Source of the DNA: Bacillota bacterium
Lineage (GTDB): Bacteria; Bacillota; Clostridia; Acetivibrionales; DSM-2933
Length of the DNA: 35,139 nt
NCBI GenBank assembly: GCA_030705945.1
Contig: JAUZPS010000002.1
Location: 1-35,139 of the forward strand
Direction of reading: 5' to 3'
Shown here: positions 1 through 7,670 of the stretch, one piece after another
Layout: each line of letters opens with the position of its first letter
Numbering within the stretch: the first letter of the stretch is position 1
Position numbers and translations under genes: made by a program
The notes under the pieces: model-generated
Seen by the model: only the letters and a program-made list of their open reading frames with translations
Database searches by the model: none
What the model was told of the DNA's origin: nothing

Positions 1-1386
1 ACTTTGAGCTAAGCTTGAATAACCCACATAAGCGCTTACTTTGTCCCTTTCCTGAGTATTAATTGTAAATTGGCCAAGGAGAAGGGGCTTATAATTTGCT
101 TTTGCAGTTATCCAATAAGCGTTATTATACCACCATCCTCCTTTTTTAACCGCATTGTAAGAGCACCAGGTAAACCCACTTTCCTTCCAGTATGTTCCCC
201 ATGAGTTGGCAATTCTGAAAGCTCCTTTTTCTCCAGCGTCAACAACATTATTATTATTAAGGTCAACCCATATGTTATCATCATAACCGACGATTGTCAT
301 TGCATGTCCGCCATTTGAACCGCTTACAAGGTAACATACATCCTTTCCTACATAACCATCGTCGCTTGTCGTTGAAGGATCGTTTTTCGCAGGCTTAAAC
401 AGCCATGAATTTATATAGGTTGCAAAGGTTAAAACATACCCATTTACAAGCATTTGTTTTAATGAACTTATGCCCGCGTCTGTAGTTAAATTGCCTACCA
501 CTCCTGTTTGGTCTACTTTATAATTTACGGCGTTACGCCAAACATTTGCGTTTGTTGGCCATTCTGTATAGTTTACTCCATCATAAGGGAAATCATTCCA
601 TGTTGCGGCCCCGTTATTGCTCAACACATCATATATGCTGGAAAACCACGAACCGCCGTCTACCCCTCCATTGACCATATTATAAGTCCACTTTGGCGAA
701 AATCTCTTGGTCTCATCGGAGTTTTTTGCATCCCAGTCATTAGCAAGAGCATTCATATATGTAAACTGATAATATGTAGAGGAAAATGCCCCGCAAGAGC
801 CTATGCCGCCCTGGCTTCGTATAGGTGGAAAGTACTTAAGTTTGCTGTTGTCAACAGAATCAGGCATTGCCATTGCAAGGTCCTGAGAAGGAGAAGCGCT
901 TACTGTATTTGAAGTGGTAGTTGTGGTGGTTGTTGTGGTAGTTGTGGTGGTCGTTGAATTGGTTGTTGAAGTTGCGGCTGAGGTAGCTAACACAGCCCTG
1001 TTGGAATTTTCAGCAGTGTCGCCTTCAATCTCCGCGCCATATTTAACAGTGTCCTGAATATATCCGCTGGACACATTGGAGCTTCCTTTAGTCTTCAGAC
1101 CGTTTCTTCTTTTCGACCTTGCTTGGTTGATTCTGTCTGCTCCAATCTTATTTATGTTAATTCTTTTGGGAACAATCATATGCTTATTCATCCACTTCTG
1201 TTCCTCCTGATTCGGAGGCTTTAGCCCTGTAGAATGAGGATCAGCGCCTCTTTGCGTCAGGTTGTTGCCAATACCAGGATTACTGCCGGAATTATTTGTT
1301 TGCCCTTCCGCATTAATTATGAAGGTATTGGATACAACAAAGACGCAAATAATTGCAACAACCAAATAAGACTTTAAATTTCTCAT
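1..1386 (-). CDS. Secreted papain-like (C1A) cysteine protease, 3' end beyond window
   Basis: The reading frame is open from an ATG at 1386 to the window edge (462 codons seen). The start follows an AGAGGTG ribosome-binding site. Residues 1-27 form a Sec signal peptide (MRNLKSYLVVAIICVF then a small-residue end at NAEG). A propeptide-like region follows, then a linker of 14 consecutive threonines (about residues 145-158) coded by mixed ACN codons, then the peptidase domain. Catalytic residues are visible: Gln192 and Cys198 in RSQGGIGSCGAFS, where Gly replaces the usual Trp after Cys; His361 in NGGHAMTIVGYDD; and Asn394 in RIANSWGTYW. These match the papain Gln-Cys-His-Asn set, so the enzyme should be an active extracellular or cell-surface endopeptidase. 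A C-terminal anchor, dockerin or other module cannot be judged because the gene leaves the window. A c-di-GMP-I riboswitch in its leader suggests control by the motile/sessile switch. The substrate is unknown. Confidence 0.9.
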   Translation of the reverse strand, partial: MRNLKSYLVVAIICVFVVSNTFIINAEGQTNNSGSNPGIGNNLTQRGADPHSTGLKPPNQEEQKWMNKHMIVPKRININKIGADRINQARSKRRNGLKTKGSSNVSSGYIQDTVKYGAEIEGDTAENSNRAVLATSAATSTTNSTTTTTTTTTTTTTTSNTVSASPSQDLAMAMPDSVDNSKLKYFPPIRSQGGIGSCGAFSSTYYQFTYMNALANDWDAKNSDETKRFSPKWTYNMVNGGVDGGSWFSSIYDVLSNNGAATWNDFPYDGVNYTEWPTNANVWRNAVNYKVDQTGVVGNLTTDAGISSLKQMLVNGYVLTFATYINSWLFKPAKNDPSTTSDDGYVGKDVCYLVSGSNGGHAMTIVGYDDNIWVDLNNNNVVDAGEKGAFRIANSWGTYWKESGFTWCSYNAVKKGGWWYNNAYWITAKANYKPLLLGQFTINTQERDKVSAYVGYSSLAQS

Positions 1387-1481
1387 AAAGACACCTCTTA
1401 ACTCCTATATAAATTATATTTAAATCCAACACAAAAAATTAAACACCAACAAATGTTGCAGATATCAGTTGCTTTATGCTA

Positions 1482-1596
1482 TATTAAAATCATTATTAAT
1501 CTTAAATTTAGAAATGTTGAAAAAATAACTAACAGTCTTACGCTATTTTGCGATAGGCAAATGTAAGTACCTAAAAGATTAATCACTTTTAATATA
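1482..1596 (-). repeat. R1 repeat, diverged copy E (inverted orientation)
   Basis: This is a diverged member of the 105-bp quasi-palindrome family, in the opposite orientation to the other five copies. Read on the minus strand, its first 24 nt match copy F (5897) exactly. An extra block of about 8 nt follows, then ACATTTGCCTATCGCAAAAT as in the young copies. The second arm is worn but alignable. It lies in the transcribed leader between the c-di-GMP riboswitch (1696-1778) and the protease start (1386). Confidence 0.75.
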
Positions 1597-1695
1597 ACCT
1601 TAATATTTTGATTTGGAATTTTACATGATTGCTTTAAGGAATTAAGAAATGTTTATTATCTTTGGACAATAAGTTAAATTATAAACACTTGATTA

Positions 1696-1778
1696 ATTGG
1701 CAATCTGGCAATCATGGCATTAATTATGCTTTAGACCCATAACTTTGCGTCCCTATCTTTCGATAAGTTTGCTCTTTT
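1696..1778 (-). promoter_or_regulatory. c-di-GMP-I (GEMM) riboswitch aptamer
   Basis: On the minus strand the RNA reads GAGCAAACUUAUC, a GAAA tetraloop, GAUAGGGACGCAAAG, GGGUCUAAAGC, then AUGAUUGCC and GAUUGCC. This is the GEMM consensus: a GNRA-capped P2 stem, the GGGACGCAAAG ligand-binding segment, a tetraloop-receptor-like CUAAA, and the closing GCC. A perfect TATAAT -10 box lies just upstream at 1781-1786 (minus strand), with no clear -35. The aptamer leads, after about 310 nt, to the secreted cysteine protease at 1386. A weak 7-bp hairpin (TGTTTAT/ATAAACA) follows the aptamer, but I see no classic terminator, so whether ligand turns the gene on or off cannot be read from sequence. The rest of the 1387-1908 gap holds R1 copy E and the fliB terminator. 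Confidence 0.92.
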
Positions 1779-1831
1779 CAATTATACTGAATTGTTAAAA
1801 ATCGCGATATAAATATATTATAGCATAATAA

Positions 1832-1867
1832 AGCCAATAATTCAATTGAGAATCTGAATTATTGGCT
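1832..1867 (-). terminator. Intrinsic terminator after fliB
   Basis: Perfect 13-bp inverted repeat (AGCCAATAATTCA / TGAATTATTGGCT) with a 10-nt loop, 41 bp past the fliB stop codon, followed on the minus strand by UUUAUUAUG. Being symmetric, it may act in both directions. Confidence 0.7.
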
Positions 1868-1908
1868 CTATAAAATATTCTATCGTTTATAGGCTTTTGG
1901 AGAAAAAT

Positions 1909-3153
1909 TTAATTTTTTATCAATATAGCCATATACGTCATTTTATTATAGTCATTTTCTTTTAATATATTTTTAATAGCATTCAAATATGTTACATTGT
2001 GCTCTATGGCTTTTGCAAATGATTGGATTAACCTAATTACTTGTTGATCTGTCAAGCCTTTATGATAACCTGCAATTCCAATAAGGTTCATTTTAATAAG
2101 CGCATAATGTATTACCATCATCATATACGCGTCAAATACTTCTGCTTCCTCATCAAATGGAAACAAACTTTTAAAAACGTAATTCACCAGATAATTTTCC
2201 AAAATATATTCATGATCTTTCATATAAGGCTCATAGAAATTTTCCCATGCTTCCCTATATCTTGCGCCGTTTTCATCCATTGTTGCTTCGCTGTTATATT
2301 GAATACCGTTCATAAACTCAGCAAAACACTCCATATATCGCGCGCTATTTATACCCATTTCATGTCGTTTATCAGCAATTTCCTTTAATAGCTCCATCTG
2401 AATATGATATTTAGCAGGAATACCTGACAAACTCTCGCCAAATGCTTCCTTCTCCAAATTATCAACATAAGTTCCTATTAAAATTGGTATATCATCAACC
2501 CTTTTTTCTTCTAAATATTCCTGCAACTTCTGATAAAACAAACCCAAAATTATGAGCCTGTCTGAAAGTCTGTACTTTCTATCCTGAAGCACAGTTATGG
2601 TAAATATTCTGATCTCCCATAAGTACTTATGGGGCCTATTGTTAAATTTGAGCTCATTTGTATTTATTTGAGTCCTAACAATATTTCTAGCGGTCACAGG
2701 TTCATCGCATTCATCAAACTCCATTTCCTTCGGATTAAGAAGCGCGATTCTTGCCGCTTCAGGACAGGACATTGTTGCGCATTTTTCCAATATATCATTA
2801 ACAATATTAGTTATTCTTGGATAGGTGGTACAAACATCTGATAAATATTCCGGACCCCGCTTTATTTGGATTTTGCAAAGACTGGATTCATTTAAAAACG
2901 GACATCTCGATTCATCCATTAGTTTGATTTTCGCATAATTAGCATCTGTATGATTTGTTGCTCTGTTCCTATGCATATATTTGCTGAACAAATCAGTCAG
3001 TTCCTCATCCTTAACCTTCTGATATTTACGAAATGTTTCGTTGTCGATATCAACCCTCCACCCTACGCAACAACTATCTTCACAGGCTGAACCAATGCAA
3101 CGGAACTCCTTCAAATACTGTGGTACTAGAATTGCTCTTCTTCTTTCGCCCAT
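1909..3153 (-). CDS. fliB: Flagellin lysine-N-methylase FliB family
   Basis: A 414-residue protein of the FliB family, which methylates lysine side chains on flagellin. The N-terminus has the family's cysteine cluster, C19-x4-C24-x3-C28-C29 followed by GW (in CIGSACEDSCCVGW). Further cysteines lie in RCPFLNESSLCKI and SDVCTTYPR, and CATMSCPE follows. In the wider family these resemble the CxxCxxCC metal-cluster proteins. The start is set by GAGGTGACCT directly before ATG. It is the last gene of the flagellar block, immediately downstream of flagellin, but has its own perfect sigma-D promoter (3231-3257) and terminators on both sides, so it is a separate late flagellar transcript. The neighbouring large flagellin is the obvious substrate. 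Family assignment is strong; activity here is inferred. Confidence 0.88.
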   Translation of the reverse strand: MGERRRAILVPQYLKEFRCIGSACEDSCCVGWRVDIDNETFRKYQKVKDEELTDLFSKYMHRNRATNHTDANYAKIKLMDESRCPFLNESSLCKIQIKRGPEYLSDVCTTYPRITNIVNDILEKCATMSCPEAARIALLNPKEMEFDECDEPVTARNIVRTQINTNELKFNNRPHKYLWEIRIFTITVLQDRKYRLSDRLIILGLFYQKLQEYLEEKRVDDIPILIGTYVDNLEKEAFGESLSGIPAKYHIQMELLKEIADKRHEMGINSARYMECFAEFMNGIQYNSEATMDENGARYREAWENFYEPYMKDHEYILENYLVNYVFKSLFPFDEEAEVFDAYMMMVIHYALIKMNLIGIAGYHKGLTDQQVIRLIQSFAKAIEHNVTYLNAIKNILKENDYNKMTYMAILIKN

Positions 3154-3230
3154 AGGTCACCTCAATTAAAATAGATTATTTGTCTTGCGATATTTTCTAT
3201 AGTAAGCAATAATTTATGTAGTTTTATAAA

Positions 3231-3257
3231 ATATCGGCTATATTAAATAAAGGTTTA
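3231..3257 (-). promoter_or_regulatory. Sigma-D (flagellar sigma factor) promoter of fliB
   Basis: On the minus strand TAAA (3254-3257), a 15-bp spacer, then GCCGATAT (3231-3238). This is an exact match to the Bacillus sigma-D consensus TAAA-N15-GCCGATAT. It lies about 78 bp upstream of the fliB start and downstream of the flagellin terminator. Confidence 0.85.
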
Positions 3258-3298
3258 TATTAAATTTTAAAAAAGCGCATGAAATTTTTGGGCGCATA

Positions 3299-3333
3299 AA
3301 AAGAGACCCTGGAATATATCCAGAGTCTCTTTT
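3299..3333 (-). terminator. Flagellin gene terminator
   Basis: A 14-bp stem (AAAAGAGACtCTGG / CCAGgGTCTCTTTT) with a 7-nt loop and a following U5 run on the minus strand, beginning 14 bp after the flagellin stop. The single non-Watson-Crick position is a G-U wobble only when read on the minus strand, which fits this direction. Confidence 0.9.
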
Positions 3334-3346
3334 ATTACTGAACCAA

Positions 3347-5836
3347 TTATCTTAATAACTGGAGAACACCTTGAGGTTGTTGGTTGGCTTGAGCCATCAT
3401 TGATTGAGCAGCCTGTGAAAGAATGTTGTTCTTTGTGAACTCCATCATTTCTTTTGCCATATCAACATCACGGATACGTGATTCAGCAGCTGTCAGGTTT
3501 TCAGATGATGTTCCAAGGTTATTGATAGTGTGTTCCAATCTGTTCTGGTAAGCGCCAAGTTGTGATCTTTGAGCTGAAACAGACTGTATGGCATTATCCA
3601 GAACCTTGATTGCAGCTGTAGATGATTCATGGGTAGATACATCCAATGCGAATTCATTTGCATCGTTGTCAGTTCCGTTGGTAACATTCTTTACAGCTGT
3701 AAATTTAGCTCCTTCAACACCGCCTGCTGTTGCGCCAGCTTGAGTGCCTGAAATCTCCAAGGCTTGAGAACGCATATCTTTAATATCCATCTGGAAGCTC
3801 TGGCCCATATTTGCGCCGATCTGCAATTTAGCTGAGAATGTGCCGCCTGAAACACTTGCAGGAGTCAAACCAGCTTGCTCTGTCTTAAATGAGAAGGATG
3901 ATGTATCGCCAGGCGCAAATTTTGTTGGATCTGTATCAAATGCGCCTATATCAACAACAGCTTCACCAATACCATCGCTTGATGATAATTTAACGCCCTG
4001 TTGTCCTGATTTGACTGTAACAGCTGCACCAGCAGTAGCGCTTCCTGCTTCAGTTAAGGATGCTGTATAATGGTTTGAGTCAACTGTAAATTGCGCAAAG
4101 TCTGTGGTTGCAGCAAAATTGTTAGCTACATAACCTGCTCCAACAGTTACAGTTAAATCACCGAATGTCATTGCTGAACCCGCAGTTAGACCTGTTAATT
4201 GTTTAGCTCCGGCTTGATCATAACCAGTAACTGCCGCAAAGGTTCCATCTGACTGCATCATCTGCAATTCAGCTTCATCATTGGTACCTGTGCCGACCAA
4301 TCTATAAGTACCAGATTGTAATGTGCTTGATCCATTATTAAAAGATACTGTTACATCACCTGCTGCAACGTTACCACCAACTCCAGTAGCTGTTCCATCC
4401 ATTGTAGCTGATGCTGCAACGTTGGTGATTATAACTTTCTGTTCACCATCAGAAAGACCTTTTGCAGATGTTACGCCAGCGCCTGGTAATTTTGTATTAC
4501 CATATACTTCATCAACTTTAACATTAGCGTTGTTGCCCATAACTATTGAGTTACCAGCGCCACCGCCTGTTGACGCAGTGATTAACAATTTTGAAGTATC
4601 GGTTTTAGATAATAACACATTTGCCAAAGCGCTGTTATTAGCGCCGTAATTGGTTGCGGTTGTTGCTGAAGAAACCGCGTTACCGGATGTGCCTGCCATT
4701 GAAGTAACAATAGCATCGACTATTTTTTCTGATGTTCTTGCTCCGTTTAAGTCAATTGCAAAATCAGCTGATCCGGAATACTTTCCGTTTGCGCTGTCAA
4801 AGAAATCAATTTTCTTACCGTCTACGACTATTCCAGATCCAATAAGATCACTAGCTTTTGAATTTGAGAAATCTATTGTATTCTGAGCGTTAGAATTTGC
4901 CGCAGCTGTGTTTGCAGGCACACCAATATTAATTGTGCCGCCAACAGTACCGCTCGCAGCGCTTGCAACTCCTCCATCGGCAACGCCTGTAAGGACTCCT
5001 TTTGCTGATAATGATGGAGCGGTAGCTTGTATTGTTACTGCGGCTGCGCCATTATCTGTTGCTGTATAGTTACCCTTTAAATCATCATGGTTTGCTATAT
5101 AGCTGCTTACCTGACTGGATATATCCTTAGCAACATTAGCAGCGCTTTCAGCGCCTGTTGTTTTAAGTGTGATTACATCACCTGAAACATTACTTGCTGC
5201 AGCAGTAGAATCGTACTGAACTTTTATAGTATGACTTCCAAGAGTTAAACTAAAATTCTTACCATCATCATTAGAAGCAGTTGCGTTTACAGCTGCGCCT
5301 ACAGTAAATACTGTTTTTGCTGGTGTTATTGCGCCCGTTGCGCCTGATCCACCCAACAGTGTTGCGGGAACAGTCAATCCGTTGCCTGATACCCCTTTTG
5401 TAGCCGTAGCAGCATTTCCGCCGCCGTTTAATAACTTCTGAGTGTTGAACTCTGTAGTATTACCGATTCTGTTTATTTCAGAAGTAAGCTGATTGATTTC
5501 CTTCTGTATTTCACCACGGTCTGTATCAGTGTTTGTACCGTTGGCAGATTGTGTCGCAAGTTCTTTCATTCTCTGAAGGATGCTGTGAGTTTCATTCAAA
5601 GCGCCTTCAGCCGTCTGAATCATTGAAATACCATCCTGAGCATTTCTTCCTGCCTGGTCGAGACCACGGATCTGACCTCTCATCTTTTCACTGATAGCCA
5701 AGCCTGCCGCATCATCGCCTGCGCGGTTGATACGCATACCTGATGACAATTTTTCCAAAGATTTTTGTGAATTTACGCCATTAGATTCCAATTGGCGATA
5801 GGTATTTAACGCTGCAATATTGTGATTGATTCTCAT
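3347..5836 (-). CDS. hag: Flagellin, unusually large (829 aa)
   Basis: Filament subunit exported by the flagellar type III apparatus. Residues 1-138 are the conserved N-terminal D0/D1 domain (MRINHNIAALNTYRQ, then SSGMRINRAGDDAAGLAISE). The last 95 or so residues are the C-terminal D1/D0 domain (SQLGAYQNRLEHTINNL, RIRDVDMAKEMMEFTKNNIL, ending VLQLLR). About 600 residues rich in Ala, Gly, Ser and Thr lie between, so the protein is roughly two to three times the usual 270-400 residues. No HExxH is present, so it is not a metalloprotease flagellin. The ATG at 5836 follows AAGGAGGAG; the frame stays open 33 codons further upstream, but that part runs into repeat R1-F and lacks a flagellin N-terminus. 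The leader has sigma-D promoters and likely CsrA sites. The large surface domain is the likely target of FliB lysine methylation and perhaps O-glycosylation (inference). Confidence 0.95.
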   Translation of the reverse strand: MRINHNIAALNTYRQLESNGVNSQKSLEKLSSGMRINRAGDDAAGLAISEKMRGQIRGLDQAGRNAQDGISMIQTAEGALNETHSILQRMKELATQSANGTNTDTDRGEIQKEINQLTSEINRIGNTTEFNTQKLLNGGGNAATATKGVSGNGLTVPATLLGGSGATGAITPAKTVFTVGAAVNATASNDDGKNFSLTLGSHTIKVQYDSTAAASNVSGDVITLKTTGAESAANVAKDISSQVSSYIANHDDLKGNYTATDNGAAAVTIQATAPSLSAKGVLTGVADGGVASAASGTVGGTINIGVPANTAAANSNAQNTIDFSNSKASDLIGSGIVVDGKKIDFFDSANGKYSGSADFAIDLNGARTSEKIVDAIVTSMAGTSGNAVSSATTATNYGANNSALANVLLSKTDTSKLLITASTGGGAGNSIVMGNNANVKVDEVYGNTKLPGAGVTSAKGLSDGEQKVIITNVAASATMDGTATGVGGNVAAGDVTVSFNNGSSTLQSGTYRLVGTGTNDEAELQMMQSDGTFAAVTGYDQAGAKQLTGLTAGSAMTFGDLTVTVGAGYVANNFAATTDFAQFTVDSNHYTASLTEAGSATAGAAVTVKSGQQGVKLSSSDGIGEAVVDIGAFDTDPTKFAPGDTSSFSFKTEQAGLTPASVSGGTFSAKLQIGANMGQSFQMDIKDMRSQALEISGTQAGATAGGVEGAKFTAVKNVTNGTDNDANEFALDVSTHESSTAAIKVLDNAIQSVSAQRSQLGAYQNRLEHTINNLGTSSENLTAAESRIRDVDMAKEMMEFTKNNILSQAAQSMMAQANQQPQGVLQLLR

Positions 5837-5840
5837 AAAA

Positions 5841-5876
5841 AACTCCTCCTTGATTTGTTTTAGGGAATCCTTTCCC
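5841..5876 (-). promoter_or_regulatory. Probable dual CsrA-binding site in flagellin leader
   Basis: On the minus strand a hairpin GGGAA-AGGA-TTCCC (5863-5876) shows a GGA in its 4-nt loop. About 20 nt downstream the Shine-Dalgarno sequence AAGGAGGAG (5843-5851) offers two more GGA motifs. A GGA-loop hairpin paired with a second site over the ribosome-binding site is how CsrA represses hag translation in Bacillus subtilis. csrA and its antagonist fliW are the next genes upstream. Confidence 0.7.
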
Positions 5877-5896
5877 CAAGTTAATAGTTTTGTTAT

Positions 5897-6001
5897 TATA
5901 TTAAAAGTGATTAATCTTTTACATTTGCCTATCACAAAATAATGTTAAAGCATTCGTTATTTTGATTTGTCAAATGTAAGATTAATAGCGCCTTTAATTT
6001 A
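5897..6001 (+). repeat. R1 repeat, diverged copy F in the flagellin leader
   Basis: A 105-bp member of the R1 family, about 80% like the young copies, with TATATTAAAAGTGATTAATC in place of the usual left end and CGCCTTTAATTTA on the right. It shares its left 24 nt exactly with copy E. It lies wholly between the sigma-D promoters (6019-6090) and the CsrA/ribosome-binding region, so it is part of the flagellin 5' untranslated RNA, where it would fold as a long hairpin. Confidence 0.88.
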
Positions 6002-6018
6002 GTTAAATAATGCGCCTC

Positions 6019-6045
6019 TATCCGGCCAGCCTAGAGAACACTTTG
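6019..6045 (-). promoter_or_regulatory. Second, weaker sigma-D-like promoter of flagellin
   Basis: CAAA (6042-6045), 15 bp, GCCGGATA (6019-6026) on the minus strand. The -35 and -10 each differ from TAAA-N15-GCCGATAT by a base or an insertion. It is a possible alternative to the better match at 6064-6090. Confidence 0.35.
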
Positions 6046-6063
6046 ATTAACTGCTCATTATAT

Positions 6064-6090
6064 ATATCGGAAACTCCTTTAAAATATTAA
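6064..6090 (-). promoter_or_regulatory. Sigma-D-like promoter of flagellin
   Basis: TTAA (6087-6090), 15 bp, TCCGATAT (6064-6071) on the minus strand. The flgM promoter at 14697-14723 has exactly the same two boxes and spacing. It predicts a leader of about 220 nt containing R1 copy F. Confidence 0.65.
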
Positions 6091-6105
6091 TACTAATTTA
6101 TAATT

Positions 6106-6142
6106 TAATTTATATAAATCAAATTAATTTATATAAATCAAA
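6106..6142. repeat. AT-rich tandem duplication upstream of the flagellin promoter
   Basis: TAATTTATATAAATCAAA occurs at 6106-6123 and 6125-6142 (period 19 bp), immediately upstream of the sigma-D -35 box. It could serve as an UP-like element or a regulator site; no function is established. Confidence 0.6.
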
Positions 6143-6172
6143 GAATTTTTATAGTTGTTCTGAAAATGAAAA

Positions 6173-6235
6173 AACTTTCAGGTTATATGCGTCCCTAACC
6201 GTTCTAAACGTAAAGGGGAACATAAACCGAAAGTT
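6173..6235 (-). terminator. Terminator after csrA
   Basis: A long branched-looking stem (outer AACTTTC/GAAAGTT and GGTTtATG/CATaTAACC, inner CCC..CGTT/AACG..GGG) followed by UUUUUU on the minus strand, 22 bp after the csrA stop. It separates the flgM-csrA transcript from the flagellin promoter. Confidence 0.82.
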
Positions 6236-6257
6236 CTGTATGATTATAATAATTGAC

Positions 6258-6488
6258 CTATTTCTGATCTCTCTTATCAAGCAATTTATTTAAGGGAACT
6301 GAATTTACTTCCGCAGCTCTTCTGTTTTCATCCTGAATCTCCTGATAGATCTCTTTCCTGTGAATCGTTATATTCTTAGGCGCATTTATACCAATTCTTA
6401 CCTGATCACCTTGTACATCTACAATAGTGATTTCGATATTGTCACCTATTATTATTGACTGTTCTTTCTTTCTAGTAAGAACCAGCAC
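6258..6488 (-). CDS. csrA: Carbon storage regulator CsrA
   Basis: A small dimeric RNA-binding protein that blocks translation by covering GGA sites at ribosome-binding sites. The sequence is canonical: MLVLTRKKEQSIIIGDNIEI, then QVRIGINAPKNITIHRKEIYQEI, with a charged C-terminal tail, 76 residues. The start chosen is GTG at 6488. It lies 9 nt after GGAGG and gives the standard MLVLTRK terminus, whereas the ATG three codons earlier directly abuts the Shine-Dalgarno and would add MKF. The gene overlaps the end of fliW by 17 bp, which suggests coupled translation. Its likely main target is the flagellin leader about 0.6 kb downstream (5841-5876). FliW is expected to bind and inhibit CsrA until flagellin accumulates, as in Bacillus. 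Confidence 0.95.
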   Translation of the reverse strand: MLVLTRKKEQSIIIGDNIEITIVDVQGDQVRIGINAPKNITIHRKEIYQEIQDENRRAAEVNSVPLNKLLDKRDQK

Positions 6489-6939
6489 AAACTTCATCCT
6501 CCCTTTGCTTTAGCTCCTGAAATATATAATGCTTAATCTTGTAATCCCTATTTTCCAGTATAACCTGTTTGCCTCTTTTGACAGTGGTATTAATCAGCAA
6601 AGGAGCTTTAAGGTTTGCAGTTATTTGAGAAACATCGTCCGGCACAACAACAATGCATAATACAATTACTGAATTAACATCTTTAATCTCTAAGCTCTCT
6701 ACCTCGTCATCATTAATATCAATAATATAATCTGGCTTAAAGAATTTAGGATCTACTACGACAAACGCAAGCTCCGCAATATTTACGCATTGAAGCCACT
6801 GAAAAGGTAATATCTCCTCGCTTCCGGCAATTAAAACAAATTTCTGGGCATTTTCAAAACCTGGCAATCCTTCTGGAAAATCTATAATATTTTTTTCATC
6901 AATTTCCAATTGCCCGAAATGCCTTGTGTTGAGCTGCAT
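6472..6939 (-). CDS. fliW: Flagellar assembly factor FliW
   Basis: A 155-residue FliW: MQLNTRHFGQLEIDEKNIIDFPEGLPGFENAQKFVLI opens the protein (family signature FPEGLPGFE at residues 21-29), with VNSVIVLCIVVVPDD and LKAPLLIN later on. FliW binds both flagellin and CsrA, linking flagellin synthesis to secretion. GGAGG sits 7 nt before the ATG. It is followed by overlapping csrA and preceded by yviE, the conserved Firmicutes order. The length is normal for the family. Confidence 0.95.
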   Translation of the reverse strand: MQLNTRHFGQLEIDEKNIIDFPEGLPGFENAQKFVLIAGSEEILPFQWLQCVNIAELAFVVVDPKFFKPDYIIDINDDEVESLEIKDVNSVIVLCIVVVPDDVSQITANLKAPLLINTTVKRGKQVILENRDYKIKHYIFQELKQREDEVCAGSY

Positions 6940-7049
6940 ATTATTTCCTCCTCACAAATTATATGTCCGGGCTTAGAGCTTTAGTAACATTCTATCACTA
7001 AAGAAAGCCGCTTACAATATTTTTACAACAAATAAAGAATAATTCGATG

Positions 7050-7625
7050 CTATATTTTCACATCAACCTTATTGTCCTGGTATTTTATATCCACAGACGC
7101 GTATTGAGCCATATATGTCCTTACTTTTGCAGGAGTAAAGTTAATGTTAACTTCGCCTGGAGTGAATTCGCCGTCTACCCCATTGTTTACCCCTTCGCTT
7201 GTATTTTCAGGATCAATCTCAATCGAGCCTGTGACGCTTATTTTAGGTCCTACCGCTGGCATTGTTACCATGCCGAATTCATGTTCAGGGTTAGAATCCC
7301 TTACAGCAATTTCTACTATAGGTTTTCCGCCTTTTTCAATGGCTGCAAGCCTATCTCCATCCTCAGCAAGCTTTCCTGTGTACTCAAGCGCGCTTTCATA
7401 TCCTCTTTGAGCCGCATCCCTAGTAAGGTCCAATGGACCTTTTAACCCTGAACTTGCAAAGCACTCGTACTGGTCAATTTGAACTCTTGGCGCTTCAGTA
7501 TGAATATTTACCTTTGGTCTTTTTGATTGAATTTCAAGTTTAGCGTTGTTTGTTTTAATCTCTAAATTAGATGGCGTTGTCTCAATACCTATCTTCGCAT
7601 ATGTCTGACTAATTATCAAACCCAT
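7050..7625 (-). CDS. yviE: YviE-like flagellar-cluster protein (DUF6470 type)
   Basis: A 191-residue protein with no signal peptide or membrane segment. The N-terminus is MGLIISQTYAKIGIETTPSNLEI, followed by short repeating beta-rich motifs (LEIQSKRPKVNIHTEAPRVQI), a middle part LKGPLDLTRDAAQRGYESALEY, and a C-terminus with FTPGEVNINFTPAKVRTY. Position (flgL - this gene - fliW - csrA) and sequence style match Bacillus YviE. The biochemical role of that family is not established; co-occurrence with fliW suggests a link to filament assembly. It is separated from flgL by 292 bp containing repeat R1-A. The ribosome-binding site (GTGGTGAT) is modest. Confidence 0.8.
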   Translation of the reverse strand: MGLIISQTYAKIGIETTPSNLEIKTNNAKLEIQSKRPKVNIHTEAPRVQIDQYECFASSGLKGPLDLTRDAAQRGYESALEYTGKLAEDGDRLAAIEKGGKPIVEIAVRDSNPEHEFGMVTMPAVGPKISVTGSIEIDPENTSEGVNNGVDGEFTPGEVNINFTPAKVRTYMAQYASVDIKYQDNKVDVKI

Positions 7626-7670
7626 TTAATCACCACACTTGATATAATTCCCAATTATATATTTTGCTAC

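Noticed and set aside
508..912. Plus-strand reading frame of 134 codons
   Set aside because: It is antisense to the protease domain, whose catalytic motifs are clear on the minus strand.
3347..5836. Flagellin as a flagellinolysin (metalloprotease-bearing flagellin)
   Set aside because: No HExxH motif anywhere in the central region.
5837..5935. 33-codon upstream extension of the flagellin frame
   Set aside because: It lacks a ribosome-binding site and flagellin homology and runs into repeat R1-F; the ATG at 5836 follows AAGGAGGAG and gives the standard N-terminus.
7047..7445. Plus-strand frames opposite yviE
   Set aside because: They are antisense to a conserved flagellar-cluster gene and have no ribosome-binding site or recognisable product.
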